From Planctomycetota bacterium (lineage in GTDB: Bacteria > Planctomycetota > Phycisphaerae > Phycisphaerales > SM1A02): DNA of 45,641 nt. Shown here piece after piece: positions 1-8,019 of this stretch. The position numbers and the translations under genes are program-made. The DNA is taken from positions 1 through 45,641 of the forward strand of contig JAPLMU010000061.1 of NCBI GenBank assembly GCA_026386795.1, in the 5' to 3' direction. How positions within the stretch are numbered: the stretch's first letter is position 1; every line of letters starts with the position of its first letter. Below the pieces are notes generated by a model, which was not told where the DNA came from, searched no databases, and saw only the letters and a list, made by a program, of their open reading frames with translations.

Positions 1-69
1 ATGATCGTCCTCATAGACGCGGTGGCAGGGAATTTCACCATTGATGATGCGTGTGAAGATGCTTGGCAT
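1..69 (-). CDS. HIT (histidine triad) family protein, N-terminal fragment
   Basis: On the minus strand an ATG at 69 opens 23 codons that run off the window. The peptide begins MPSIFTRIINGEIPCHRVYE and continues into EDDH, which is the characteristic start of HinT/HIT-family nucleotide hydrolases (F-x-x-I-I-x-G-E-I-P ... V-Y-E-D-D). The catalytic His-x-His-x-His motif lies near the C-terminus of the family and would be outside the window, so activity cannot be judged. Family members hydrolyse purine nucleoside phosphoramidates or dinucleotides in the cytoplasm. The gene diverges from birA with only 17 bp between the two start codons. The family call is fairly secure despite the short fragment; a specific symbol is not. 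Confidence 0.75.
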   Translation of the reverse strand, partial: MPSIFTRIINGEIPCHRVYEDDH

Positions 70-83
70 AGAAGCAGTTCTAT
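68..83. promoter_or_regulatory. Palindrome between divergent HIT and birA starts
   Basis: ATAGAA-GCAG-TTCTAT is a perfect 6+6 bp inverted repeat. It fills most of the 17 bp between the two divergent start codons and overlaps the first codon of the HIT gene. Read on either strand it offers a TAGAA-type -10-like element 7-12 nt before the ATG. It may be a pair of overlapping minimal promoters or an operator; neither is proven. Confidence 0.35.
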
Positions 84-86
84 ACC

Positions 87-902
87 ATGAGCGCCGTGCC
101 CGCCCCGCAACGCCCGCATGTCCCGATCGAATCGTGGCCCGATGCCCTTGAGGCAACCGTGGCGAGCGCATGCACGCTCCTGCGCACCGTGATCGTCCTG
201 CGCGAAACCGGCAGCACGCAAGACCATGCCCGCGCCGCCGGTATTCCTGTTGGCACGCTCGTCACCGCCTGGCGACAGTCCGCCGGCCGCGGTCGACTTG
301 GTCGCGCCTGGGAAGACACGCACGACGCCGGTGTTGCCGTCACCTTCGCGCTCCCCGATGACGCGCCGGAATCGCTTGCCATGCGCAGCGCCGTTGCAAC
401 CGCGCGTGCAGTCCGCAGCTTTCTGCCCGGGGAAGCGTGCGGCATCAAGTGGCCAAACGACATCGTGGTGGACGGTCGCAAGATCGCCGGCATTCTGGTG
501 GAACGCACCGCCGGCCTCGCACTCGTTGGAATTGGCATCAATGTTGGCCAAGATTCCTTCCATGCCGATATTGACGCGCACGCCACCAGCCTCGCGCGGC
601 TCGGCGTTCACATCGATCGCCTTGCCATGCTTGATGCGTTGATCCAAAGCGTAGACATTGCGTTCCAAGAGCCCATCGAGAGCATCTATCGGACGTACTG
701 CACGCTCGACCGCCTCACGGGCCATTCCTGCGCCTTCAACACCCCCGCTGGGAGCGTTACCGGCATGGTTCGCTCGGTGGATCCGCGCCTTGGAATTCAG
801 GTGGAAACTGCATCCGGAGTGCTTTTTCTGCCTTCTGCCACCACTTCGGTCGTTCCGGCGCATGCCGGCAGCCGATATGGTGGTGCTGATGTCACGCGTT
901 GA
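87..902 (+). CDS. birA: Biotin--[acetyl-CoA-carboxylase] ligase
   Basis: A 271-residue cytoplasmic enzyme that activates biotin to biotinyl-5'-AMP and transfers it to the lysine of biotin carboxyl carrier protein. Visible motifs are ETGSTQDHA (about 40-48, ligase core start), SAGRGRLGRAW (about 65-75, the GRGR biotinyl-AMP loop), KWPNDI (121-126), GRKIAGILVE (130-139) and GIGINV (148-153), in the expected order. There is no N-terminal winged helix, so this is the monofunctional type (Group I) rather than the biotin-operon repressor of E. coli. Length fits the family. The ATG at 87 is 17 bp from the divergent HIT start. The 3' end overlaps the next reading frame by a few codons, implying co-transcription. 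Confidence 0.93.
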   Translation: MSAVPAPQRPHVPIESWPDALEATVASACTLLRTVIVLRETGSTQDHARAAGIPVGTLVTAWRQSAGRGRLGRAWEDTHDAGVAVTFALPDDAPESLAMRSAVATARAVRSFLPGEACGIKWPNDIVVDGRKIAGILVERTAGLALVGIGINVGQDSFHADIDAHATSLARLGVHIDRLAMLDALIQSVDIAFQEPIESIYRTYCTLDRLTGHSCAFNTPAGSVTGMVRSVDPRLGIQVETASGVLFLPSATTSVVPAHAGSRYGGADVTR

Positions 903-1683
903 TTCCATCCCCTGTGGCCGCGCCACCGCGGTGACGCCGAACACAACGCTCACTCCGCGCGCTTCTACGCTCGCCTTCGCATGCGGTCTGGCATTGCTTC
1001 TTGCTCCCGCCACCGCCGCGCAGGACGTTCGCCGCATCTCCGCATCTGACAATCCAACATTGATTGATCAGAAGGTCGGCGATCGCAATTCACTTTCCAC
1101 ATCGTCGCGCGTGATGCAGGTTGATCTTTCGCCGCACGGATTCGAACGCCTCTACGCAGTGCCCGGCCGCGACGACTTGATGATGCGCACCAACGGCGCG
1201 CTCTACGCGGTGTTCAGCCAGTCCGCGTATATCCGCGACCCACAGAAGAAGGGCGCACTGAAAGCAGTGGTCCCGGCCGCCACCATCTTCTATATCGGCC
1301 GCCCGGATTTCCGCGTGATCCCCAGCACCGGTGTTCGTGATGTCAACTTCATTCATGACGATCACGGCAATTACTCCAAGCGACCATCCACGGCCATGAC
1401 CAGCATGAACGGCGTGCAGCGGATTGATGGAACGCCGATCGACCGGCGTACTGAAGTCGCGCAATCAGCCCGTATTGATGGCCGAATCGACGCACCCGCG
1501 ACGGCTAAGACTGTGCGCGCACCCGACGAAGATATTTCGTATCCCGCGCGCTCCCCTGAACCCATGGGCCCGCCATCGCCGGATGCTGTGGACCGATCAG
1601 CCGCTCCCGTGCTGCGTGCCTCGCAACCTGGCTTCAGCGACCGCATCGATGAACTCATGCGCCGCGCCAAGAAGGCGCAGTAG
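889..1683 (+). CDS. Exported protein of unknown function
   Basis: About 264 residues. I do not recognise a domain. A hydrophobic signal-like stretch (LAFACGLALLLAPATAA, roughly residues 27-43) is followed by a cleavage-like AA/Q site. The mature part is polar with a Pro/Arg-rich, probably disordered C-terminal third. An ATG at 877 in the same frame is an equally possible start; either start overlaps the end of birA (by 14 or 26 bp), so translation is probably coupled to it. The next gene starts 6 bp after the stop. The compartment (periplasm or cell surface) is inferred only from the signal-like segment. Confidence 0.7.
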   Translation: MSRVDSIPCGRATAVTPNTTLTPRASTLAFACGLALLLAPATAAQDVRRISASDNPTLIDQKVGDRNSLSTSSRVMQVDLSPHGFERLYAVPGRDDLMMRTNGALYAVFSQSAYIRDPQKKGALKAVVPAATIFYIGRPDFRVIPSTGVRDVNFIHDDHGNYSKRPSTAMTSMNGVQRIDGTPIDRRTEVAQSARIDGRIDAPATAKTVRAPDEDISYPARSPEPMGPPSPDAVDRSAAPVLRASQPGFSDRIDELMRRAKKAQ

Positions 1684-1689
1684 TACCGC

Positions 1690-3468
1690 GTGCGTTTCCG
1701 AACTGTTCGCATGACGATCGCGCGTGCCGGGAATTGGCGCAGCTCCGCGCCCGTGCGTGCTGTGACGCCTTCAAGGACCGGCACGTCACCACGCACCATC
1801 GCGTCCTCGTGCTGCATCGGTCATCTTTCCAATCGCCTTCGCTTCACGCTTCTTGCGTCATGCGCTGTTGCATTCCTCACGCCCATCGCCGCCGCGCGTG
1901 ATATTCGCCCGCGTTTCGATTCTGTCGTCTGTACTCCAGGTGGCGTGGCGGCTATCGCTTTGGAACGGACCGCGCTTTCGGAGTGGCCCGCCCGCATTCC
2001 TGTCAAGATTGGCGCGCTGCAGTCGCAAGCGACGCTGGTGCTGATCGCGCCGCGCCCGGATGATGGACTGCGTTCTTGGACGCGCGCGCCCGCGCAGGTT
2101 GATGTTGCGCTGGTTTCTGAGCTTCCTGAATCACCCGAGCCAGAGACGCTTGGCGGCATCTTTGCCATGGTGGAACTTCCTGCATCGGGCGAAGGCTCCA
2201 TTGAAATTGGCGGCGTGACCATGACCGTGCATTGGTTGCCCGCGCCCAAACGCGTGCGCGCCGACGCCCCGGTGTTGTTTGTGCCAGCAACTATTTCCGA
2301 TGATCGCCCGGACCCCAACACACCATTTGAATTCTGGCGTTGGGCATTGATCGCCGAACGCCAAGGTGCACGCATCGGCGAACCGCGCGGGCGTGCCGCT
2401 GAAAAACTATGGGCACGTCATGTGCAAAGTTTGTGGCTCGGTGCGCTCGAACGTGTGCGCGGCGCGAGTGCGGGTGTTCACGCGGAGCTTTCCGATCTCT
2501 TAGCTGGCGTCGTCGAGGACCGGGAGTACGCGCGTTCGGTTGCCGCGTGGGTAGTACGTCCCGAGGATTTGCGCGCGCTGCTTGCTCTGCTTGTAGATCA
2601 CCAGCGCACCGACGCCGAGGTCGTGGAGGCGGCCCTGACATGGGCGCGTGGTCGTTGGGTTTGCACCATGTGGGTTGAAGAGGATTGCGGCGATCGAATC
2701 AAGCTTGCGGTTGCCAATCCCACTTCTGGCGAGCGCATTGTGCATCTTTCTTGGACTGGATCCGCTGGTGAGTCCATCACTTCTGCGCTGGTTCTTCCGC
2801 CGCATCGCATCACGCGTACTGGGGTTGATCGTCCCCCGCTTCAGCCAAGTACAGATGCGTACAACAACGAACGTTCACGTAGCGAATCGCTTGAAGCAAC
2901 CGATGGCGAAGCGCACATGAAGTTGACGGTCGGCGGGCGCGAGTATCCAGTGCGACCGCCGATGCTTGCCTTTGGAACATTCGTGCCGCCCCTTTCTCTG
3001 GCGGATGTTCAGTCGTCATCTATTGAGCCAATTGCCCCAGCGTGGCAAACATCAGCATCGCTGCGCTACCGTGCAGATCACTGGGAGTTGTTTGTTGAAG
3101 CGTTTCGTCCGAGCGGTGCGCCCGCGCCTGAACTTGATGAGTTGATTGTGCGCATCGGCGATCCAGAGCGCCCAATCCGCATCTTGCGCGTTACTGGTGA
3201 TGGAGCGCTTGATGTGAGGTCGGGCGTTGACGACGGCGTTGCCGTTGGTTTCATGGCATGGAACGATCGCTGGCGCGCGCGCATTGAGATTCCTGATGTG
3301 TGGCTTGGGACGGCAACGCCCGGCGCGCGGCCGTTGATGCTTTCAGTCGAGCGCAGCCCAGGCCCCGCGCAGCCGCGACAGGCTGCCGGTCTTTCGCGCC
3401 CGGCGTGGTTGCCAAGTGCACCGCCAATCTTGGTTGATTTAGGACTCTGGGGCAACTTCGGTCGCTAA
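1690..3468 (+). CDS. Large exported protein of unknown function
   Basis: An open frame of 592 codons from GTG 1690 (ATG at 1711 is an alternative). A signal-peptide-like segment (RLRFTLLASCAVAFLTPIAAA) ends about residue 69, so the true start may lie further in at a non-ATG codon; no ATG is available closer to it. The mature part is rich in Trp, Pro and acidic residues, with no transmembrane helix, catalytic motif or repeat that I recognise. It follows the preceding exported protein by 6 bp, and the ParA gene begins 40 bp after its stop behind its own promoter-like element. Probably periplasmic or surface-associated; function unknown. Confidence 0.72.
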   Translation: MRFRTVRMTIARAGNWRSSAPVRAVTPSRTGTSPRTIASSCCIGHLSNRLRFTLLASCAVAFLTPIAAARDIRPRFDSVVCTPGGVAAIALERTALSEWPARIPVKIGALQSQATLVLIAPRPDDGLRSWTRAPAQVDVALVSELPESPEPETLGGIFAMVELPASGEGSIEIGGVTMTVHWLPAPKRVRADAPVLFVPATISDDRPDPNTPFEFWRWALIAERQGARIGEPRGRAAEKLWARHVQSLWLGALERVRGASAGVHAELSDLLAGVVEDREYARSVAAWVVRPEDLRALLALLVDHQRTDAEVVEAALTWARGRWVCTMWVEEDCGDRIKLAVANPTSGERIVHLSWTGSAGESITSALVLPPHRITRTGVDRPPLQPSTDAYNNERSRSESLEATDGEAHMKLTVGGREYPVRPPMLAFGTFVPPLSLADVQSSSIEPIAPAWQTSASLRYRADHWELFVEAFRPSGAPAPELDELIVRIGDPERPIRILRVTGDGALDVRSGVDDGVAVGFMAWNDRWRARIEIPDVWLGTATPGARPLMLSVERSPGPAQPRQAAGLSRPAWLPSAPPILVDLGLWGNFGR

Positions 3469-3492
3469 AGCAGCAGGCGGCAGATTGCGATC

Positions 3493-3498
3493 TATACT
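3493..3498 (+). promoter_or_regulatory. -10-like TATACT before parA
   Basis: TATACT lies 9 nt before the ATG at 3508. There is no Shine-Dalgarno sequence and no clear -35. With transcription starting about 7 nt after a -10, the mRNA would begin at or next to the start codon (leaderless). Confidence 0.45.
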
Positions 3499-3507
3499 CG
3501 CGCTCCG

Positions 3508-4935
3508 ATGCACGAAGAACCGCACGAACCGCAGCCCGAATTGCATCCATCGCCAGCGCCGGAAGCGGGCGGCGATGTGGAGGCGGGTGAGGCTATCGAT
3601 GCCGAGCCAGCGCGCAAGCCTCGCGTGATTGCGCTTTTGAATCAGAAGGGCGGGGTGGGTAAGACCACGAGCACCGTCAACCTTGGCGCTGCATTTGCGC
3701 GCTACGGGCAGCGCGTTCTCCTTGTTGACCTTGATCCGCAATCAAATCTTTCGCTGCACTTCGGCGTAGAGAGCGGTCCAGAGCAGCGCACGATTCGCGA
3801 TCTACTTCTTGACCCAACATGTCGGATTGAAGACGCTGTGCAAACTGCGCGCCCTGGACTTGATTTCATCCCTGCGGTCACCGAATTGGCATTAGTAGAA
3901 GGCGAACTCGCGCAGCAAGAGGGAATGCAAACCGTGCTGCGCTCAAAGCTCGAGCCCGTCTACGGAAATTACGATGTCGTCCTTCTTGACTGCCCGCCGA
4001 GTTTGGGCGTACTCAGTGTTAATGCGCTCACCGTTGCAGATGAAGTGTTCGTTCCGATGCAGGCGCATTACTTGCCACTGCGCGGTCTTGAGAAACTCTT
4101 GCAGACAGTTCATCTGATTTCGCAGGGTCTCAATCCCACCATTCGCGTCACTGGCATTCTGCTGTGCATGCATGACGGCTCATCAAGCCACGCGCGCGCG
4201 GTCATCGGCGAAATCGAATCACAGCTCGCGCAATTCCGCGGCATGGACGTTCCATGGTCGACCGCCACTGTGCTTGATCCGCCCGTGCGCCGCAATATCA
4301 AGCTTGCCGAGGCGCCATCATTTGGTCAGACCATCTTTGATTACGCCCCGCATTGCCCAGGAGCGGACGACTATCGACGTATCGCGGAGCAGTTGCTCGC
4401 CGGCTGGGGATTGCCGAACACGGCATTTGACGGCGCGGGTCGTGGTGGTGCGAGCGATGCGGCACCTAGTCCAAAGCGCAAGCGCAAGTCTGCACAGCGC
4501 GCGAAGCGAGAAGTTTCCGCGGCGGTCAAGAAGACTGGCAAATCGAAGAAGGTAAACCCGACGTCCAAGGTCAAGAAATCGCCGAAGGTTGCAAAGGCAA
4601 TGAAGACCACGAAGTCTCCTAAGGCGGCGGAGTCTCCTAAGGCGGCGAAGTCTCCTAAGGCGGCGAAGTCTCCCAAGGCGGCGAAGTCTCCTAAGGCGGC
4701 GAAGTCTCCTAAGGCGGCGAAGTCTCCCAAGGTCACGAAGTCTTCAAAGTCATCCACGACAAAGAAGTCCGCGGCCGCACAAAAGACCATCCGTACAAAG
4801 AAGACCACGAATCGTTCTTCGCGTCCGAGGAAATCATCCAAAGCGCCGAAGCCCGCACGGTCAAAGCAGATGCGAGTTGCCAAGCAAACCAAGCGCATCC
4901 GTCGTCCATTGCGTTCCGGCGGCTTGAGCCTTTAA
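3508..4935 (+). CDS. parA: ParA/Soj-family ATPase with lysine-rich histone H1-like C-terminal tail
   Basis: 475 residues. Residues 40-300 form a ParA/MinD-type P-loop ATPase: deviant Walker A KGGVGKTT (47-54), Walker A' region LVDLDPQSN, Walker B region VVLLDCPPSLG, and the family segment FVPMQAHYLPLRGL. Such proteins bind DNA non-specifically when ATP-bound and move chromosome, plasmid or protein cargo with a ParB-type partner. No parB is adjacent. Residues from about 318 to the end form an extra tail built almost only of K, A, S, P, T and R, including seven KSPKAA-type hexapeptides. This tail resembles eukaryotic H1 and bacterial H1-like DNA-binding tails and is absent from typical 250-300 residue Soj proteins. 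A DNA-anchoring role is inferred. The ATG at 3508 is supported by the upstream TATACT. Confidence 0.88.
   Translation: MHEEPHEPQPELHPSPAPEAGGDVEAGEAIDAEPARKPRVIALLNQKGGVGKTTSTVNLGAAFARYGQRVLLVDLDPQSNLSLHFGVESGPEQRTIRDLLLDPTCRIEDAVQTARPGLDFIPAVTELALVEGELAQQEGMQTVLRSKLEPVYGNYDVVLLDCPPSLGVLSVNALTVADEVFVPMQAHYLPLRGLEKLLQTVHLISQGLNPTIRVTGILLCMHDGSSSHARAVIGEIESQLAQFRGMDVPWSTATVLDPPVRRNIKLAEAPSFGQTIFDYAPHCPGADDYRRIAEQLLAGWGLPNTAFDGAGRGGASDAAPSPKRKRKSAQRAKREVSAAVKKTGKSKKVNPTSKVKKSPKVAKAMKTTKSPKAAESPKAAKSPKAAKSPKAAKSPKAAKSPKAAKSPKVTKSSKSSTTKKSAAAQKTIRTKKTTNRSSRPRKSSKAPKPARSKQMRVAKQTKRIRRPLRSGGLSL
4612..4737 (+). repeat. Seven 18-bp in-frame tandem repeats (KSPKAA) in parA tail
   Basis: Seven consecutive 18-bp units of the form aagtctcctaaggcggcg encode KSPKAA; one unit has E for K and the last is KSPKVT. 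Near-identity at the DNA level, including synonymous positions, indicates recent expansion by slippage or unequal recombination, so copy number probably varies between strains. Confidence 0.9.
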
Positions 4936-4942
4936 CGCGCCC

Positions 4943-6130
4943 ATGATGGAACGCTTTCCGCCGCCAATTGGCTCGCCCGCAGCGCTTGCGCTCCGCAACA
5001 CCCGAATCGTGTGGCTGATCCTGCTGTTGTGCGTGCTCGTCACAACGTTGTGGCCGCGCCTTGCGATCGGTTCCGGTGAATCACCGATCGACAAGTTTCT
5101 TCATGCCGCAGCATTTGGCGCATTAACCGGGCTGTTTCTGAATACGCGCTGGCTGCGTTCACTTTGGTGGTCTCTTGTCGCCATGGCGGCACTCGGAGCT
5201 GTCGACGAAACATTGCAGATGATTCCGCAGCTCGGTCGTTCGGCTGATCTCGATGACTGGGTTGCCGATGTGATTGGCATCGCTATCGCCGCTGCATTCT
5301 GGATGGCTTCGCGACCAGTTGGTATCGGAGCAGCGCGGCTCATCGGTCAGCGTCGCAGCATTGCTGCTGATCTGCTCTTGGCGCGACCGACCGCATGGCT
5401 GCACTTCGCCACCGTTGCCGCGCTTGGTTTCGCAGCCGGTGCGCCGCTCGGCGTGTTGCTTGATTCGTGGTTCATTCGCAAGGGTCCGCAGCCGTGGCAG
5501 TACGGATTCATCGGCGGCTTGTTGGGGATGGCCCTTGGTGTGCACGCCTTGTGGGAAGCTGGAGTCCGCGCGCACCTTCGCCGCGCGACTTATCAACAGC
5601 CGTGCCTTGCCTGTGGAACATGCGCATCAGCAACGAACGCCACCGTTTCTGAAACGGTCACCACTGTGGCGGCAGCAATTTCCCCCGCGATTTCCCCCGC
5701 CACCCCTCCATGCGCCTGCTGCGGCAATTCACGTCGCGCCACTGACTGGGCACCGGTTGCACCGTTACTCGGAAGCGATGAACTCGCCGCGTGCCTTGTG
5801 CCGATTCTCTTGTCGACCGTCGCACTCGTCACATTCAGTGTGGCGTTCATCGCCATCGTCACCGCGCTTCGAGTTCGCAGTGATTTCATATTGCGCGCAG
5901 ACACCTGGTACCAGATGTTGCCCGCTGATTCGCGCATTCTTGGTGATATTGCGGTGGTTGCTCTCATAGGCGCGTGTGGTCTAGCGGCATGTCGACGCCG
6001 TATCGCAGCGCGCATGGATCGCTGCGGCGCGTCGTGCCTGACGTGTGGCTTTGATTTGCGCGCCACCGCTCCCGAAGCAGCTGCTGGAACATGCCACGAA
6101 TGTGGCGGCGGATTTGTCCGTGTTTCGTAA
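4943..6130 (+). CDS. VanZ-like membrane protein fused to cysteine-rich zinc-ribbon segments
   Basis: 395 residues. The N-terminal 120 residues match the VanZ-like family: helix 1 (IVWLILLLCVLVTTLWP), DKFLH (50-54), a long helix, DETLQ (88-92), then R99 and acidic residues followed by a fourth helix. Further transmembrane helices follow about 150-205 and 285-350. Two cysteine clusters sit in soluble parts: CLACGTC plus CACCG (about 221-263), and the C-terminal CGASCLTCGFDLR...CHECGGGF (about 370-392), a zinc ribbon common in planctomycete proteins. Role unknown; VanZ proteins are linked to glycopeptide resistance and envelope processes in other bacteria. It starts 7 bp after parA (ATG 4943 or 4946), so probably shares its transcript. 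Confidence 0.8.
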   Translation: MMERFPPPIGSPAALALRNTRIVWLILLLCVLVTTLWPRLAIGSGESPIDKFLHAAAFGALTGLFLNTRWLRSLWWSLVAMAALGAVDETLQMIPQLGRSADLDDWVADVIGIAIAAAFWMASRPVGIGAARLIGQRRSIAADLLLARPTAWLHFATVAALGFAAGAPLGVLLDSWFIRKGPQPWQYGFIGGLLGMALGVHALWEAGVRAHLRRATYQQPCLACGTCASATNATVSETVTTVAAAISPAISPATPPCACCGNSRRATDWAPVAPLLGSDELAACLVPILLSTVALVTFSVAFIAIVTALRVRSDFILRADTWYQMLPADSRILGDIAVVALIGACGLAACRRRIAARMDRCGASCLTCGFDLRATAPEAAAGTCHECGGGFVRVS

Positions 6131-6204
6131 TTGACGCGCGCGAAGCGTCCGCGATTGTTACGCGCCGCGCCGATCGTCATTCCCCCGCACCCCCGCTCAC
6201 GCAC

Positions 6205-6210
6205 TACGAT
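6205..6210 (+). promoter_or_regulatory. -10-like TACGAT before FAD oxidoreductase
   Basis: TACGAT ends 6 nt before the ATG at 6217, with no Shine-Dalgarno sequence between. Consistent with a leaderless transcript. Confidence 0.45.
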
Positions 6211-6216
6211 TCAACC

Positions 6217-7488
6217 ATGTCACGCACTGCGATCATTGGCGCTGGTCTTGCCGGTCTTTCGTGCGCACACGCGTTGCAGAAACGCGGCGTCGACTGGACC
6301 ATCTTTGAGGCATCCGATGCCGTAGGTGGTCGCGTGCGCACAGACATTGTGGATGGATTTCGGCTCGACCGAGGCTTTCAGGTGTATCTCACGGCATACC
6401 GCGCTGCAGGCGAACTGCTCGAATACGCGCCGCTCAACTTCCGGACATTCCGGGCGGGCGCAGAAGTCTTTGACGGGAGTGGTTTCACGCAAATTTCACA
6501 TCCGTTGCGCCATCCACTCGCCGCGATCCGTGGTCTTGTAGCGAAGCCTCGCATGGCGCTTGATTTCGCACGCCTTGCGCCGATGGCACTTGATGCCGTT
6601 CGTCATCCAATCTTGAAGCCAGGCGTTGCTGCTGGCAGCACGCTCGATGAACTGCGGCGCATGGACCTGGGTCTCGCAACGGTGGACGGCTTCGTGCGCA
6701 GCTTCTTTGGCGGCATCTTTCTTGATCGTTCCCTCGGCACTGATTTCAGTCAGTTCCAGTACATCTTCTCCACATTCGCGCGCGGGCAGACCGTTGTGCC
6801 TGCACTTGGCATGGGCGAGATTCCAAAGCAGATGGCAGCATCATTGCCATCCGAGCGCATTCATCTGCGTTCACCGGTGAGCAGCATTACCCATCGCGGT
6901 CGCGCGTTTGCAGTGCGCACCACAAGCCGCGAAGAGTCAATCTTTGATGCTGTTGTGCTCGCCACTGATATGTCCGCCGCACACGCGCTTGATTCCCGCG
7001 TCGCCGCGCGCGCGTGGTGCCCCAATGTCACCTTCTACTGGGCCTGCGAGCACGGACGATTACCCGCGCCGCTGCACGAACCGACGCTCTTTCTCGACGG
7101 CACCGGCGATGGCCCCGTGAATCACGCGGCATGCCTCTCAAGCGTTGCGCCGGAGTACGCGCCGCCCGGTCAATCGCTCGTCGCGCTCACGATGGTCGAT
7201 GTCGACTGGGCCGCGGAAAGTATGTCGAGCCTCACTGCGCGGATGGTGCTGCAAATGGAGCGCTGGTTTGGCACGGGCGCCATGCGTGGTTGGCGACTTC
7301 TGCGCATGGATCGCATTTTGCGAGCGCTGCCGCGGCAGCACACAGCAGACATCCATGCACGACCGTCAACTGAGATTGATGACGGCATGTTCGTAGCCGG
7401 CGATCACGTAACCGATGGTTCCATTGATGGCGCCGTCCGCAGCGGCACCCTTGCTGCCGAAGGCGTGTTGCGCTGGATCAACCGCTGA
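6217..7488 (+). CDS. FAD-dependent oxidoreductase of the flavin amine oxidase / protoporphyrinogen oxidase-like superfamily
   Basis: 423 residues. The N-terminus is a Rossmann dinucleotide fold: IIGAGLAGLSCAHAL (GxGxxG at 8-13), an acidic ribose-binding residue in TIFEASDAVGG, and GGRVRTD (38-44), the GG-doublet typical of amine oxidase-like flavoproteins. The C-terminus has the matching FAD motif MFVAGDHVTDGSIDGAVRSG (about 390-409). These families oxidise amines, carotenoid precursors or porphyrinogens; the substrate cannot be told from sequence and no pathway genes are adjacent. The frame is open upstream to 6091, but the Rossmann fold begins at once from ATG 6217, which also has a -10-like element, so that start is preferred. 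The 3' end overlaps the opposing lipoprotein gene by 11 bp. Confidence 0.85.
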   Translation: MSRTAIIGAGLAGLSCAHALQKRGVDWTIFEASDAVGGRVRTDIVDGFRLDRGFQVYLTAYRAAGELLEYAPLNFRTFRAGAEVFDGSGFTQISHPLRHPLAAIRGLVAKPRMALDFARLAPMALDAVRHPILKPGVAAGSTLDELRRMDLGLATVDGFVRSFFGGIFLDRSLGTDFSQFQYIFSTFARGQTVVPALGMGEIPKQMAASLPSERIHLRSPVSSITHRGRAFAVRTTSREESIFDAVVLATDMSAAHALDSRVAARAWCPNVTFYWACEHGRLPAPLHEPTLFLDGTGDGPVNHAACLSSVAPEYAPPGQSLVALTMVDVDWAAESMSSLTARMVLQMERWFGTGAMRGWRLLRMDRILRALPRQHTADIHARPSTEIDDGMFVAGDHVTDGSIDGAVRSGTLAAEGVLRWINR

Positions 7489-7915
7489 CCGGCGCAGGCA
7501 CAGCAACATTCACCGCCGCCTCCGACGTCACCGTCAACACCGCCGTTGACATCTTCGGCTGCACCCCGTTCTGAATGATCTCCACGCGCACCGTTCGATT
7601 GTCCTTGCGGTAGGTGAAGCTCGCGGTCGCTGCGCTCAAAGTCTGCGATACCAGTTTCCATCCCGCCTGGTCAAAGCGCGACATGGTTTCATCGGCGCGA
7701 GCGTTGAGATTGCTGATCGGCCCCTTGTAGGAGAACTGGCCGGCAGTCACGCGCCCTTCGGATTGGCGCAGACCGGTGGTGTCGCGGGGAACCATGCCAG
7801 GAATCTGGGGCAAGTCAGATTGCAGCACTGTGTCCGGCTCGCTGGCGCAACCGGTCAGCCATACGGCAGCCACCGCGATGGCAAGCAGGGCGATGGTTGC
7901 GGTTGTGCGTCGCAT
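7478..7915 (-). CDS. Small predicted lipoprotein, function unknown
   Basis: 145 residues starting MRRTTATIALLAIAVAAVWLTGC. The lipobox LTGC puts the lipidated cysteine at residue 23, indicating export by Sec and anchoring to a membrane. The mature ~120 residues contain a compact segment (SYKGPISNLNARADETM ... GWKLVS ... ASFTYRKDNRTVRVEI) resembling a small alpha/beta domain; I do not recognise a named family. The reading frame continues upstream to 8017, but only the Met at 7915 is followed directly by a signal peptide. It overlaps the convergent oxidoreductase gene by 11 bp and diverges from murJ. Confidence 0.82.
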   Translation of the reverse strand: MRRTTATIALLAIAVAAVWLTGCASEPDTVLQSDLPQIPGMVPRDTTGLRQSEGRVTAGQFSYKGPISNLNARADETMSRFDQAGWKLVSQTLSAATASFTYRKDNRTVRVEIIQNGVQPKMSTAVLTVTSEAAVNVAVPAPVSG

Positions 7916-8019
7916 CTGTCCGATACAAGGTAACCGCGCTGACCGCCGCGCGCACAGGCGCACGATCCGCGCGGGCCGCCCATGCATGGACGGACGCACG
8001 CACTGCCTCACGAACAACC

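Noticed and set aside
4612-4737. Possible CRISPR array
   Set aside because: The 18-bp repeats are contiguous without spacers and in frame within parA.
4371-4898. Minus-strand frame with repeated FAALGD units
   Set aside because: It is the reverse reading of the KSPKAA repeats in the parA tail; no ribosome site or homology.
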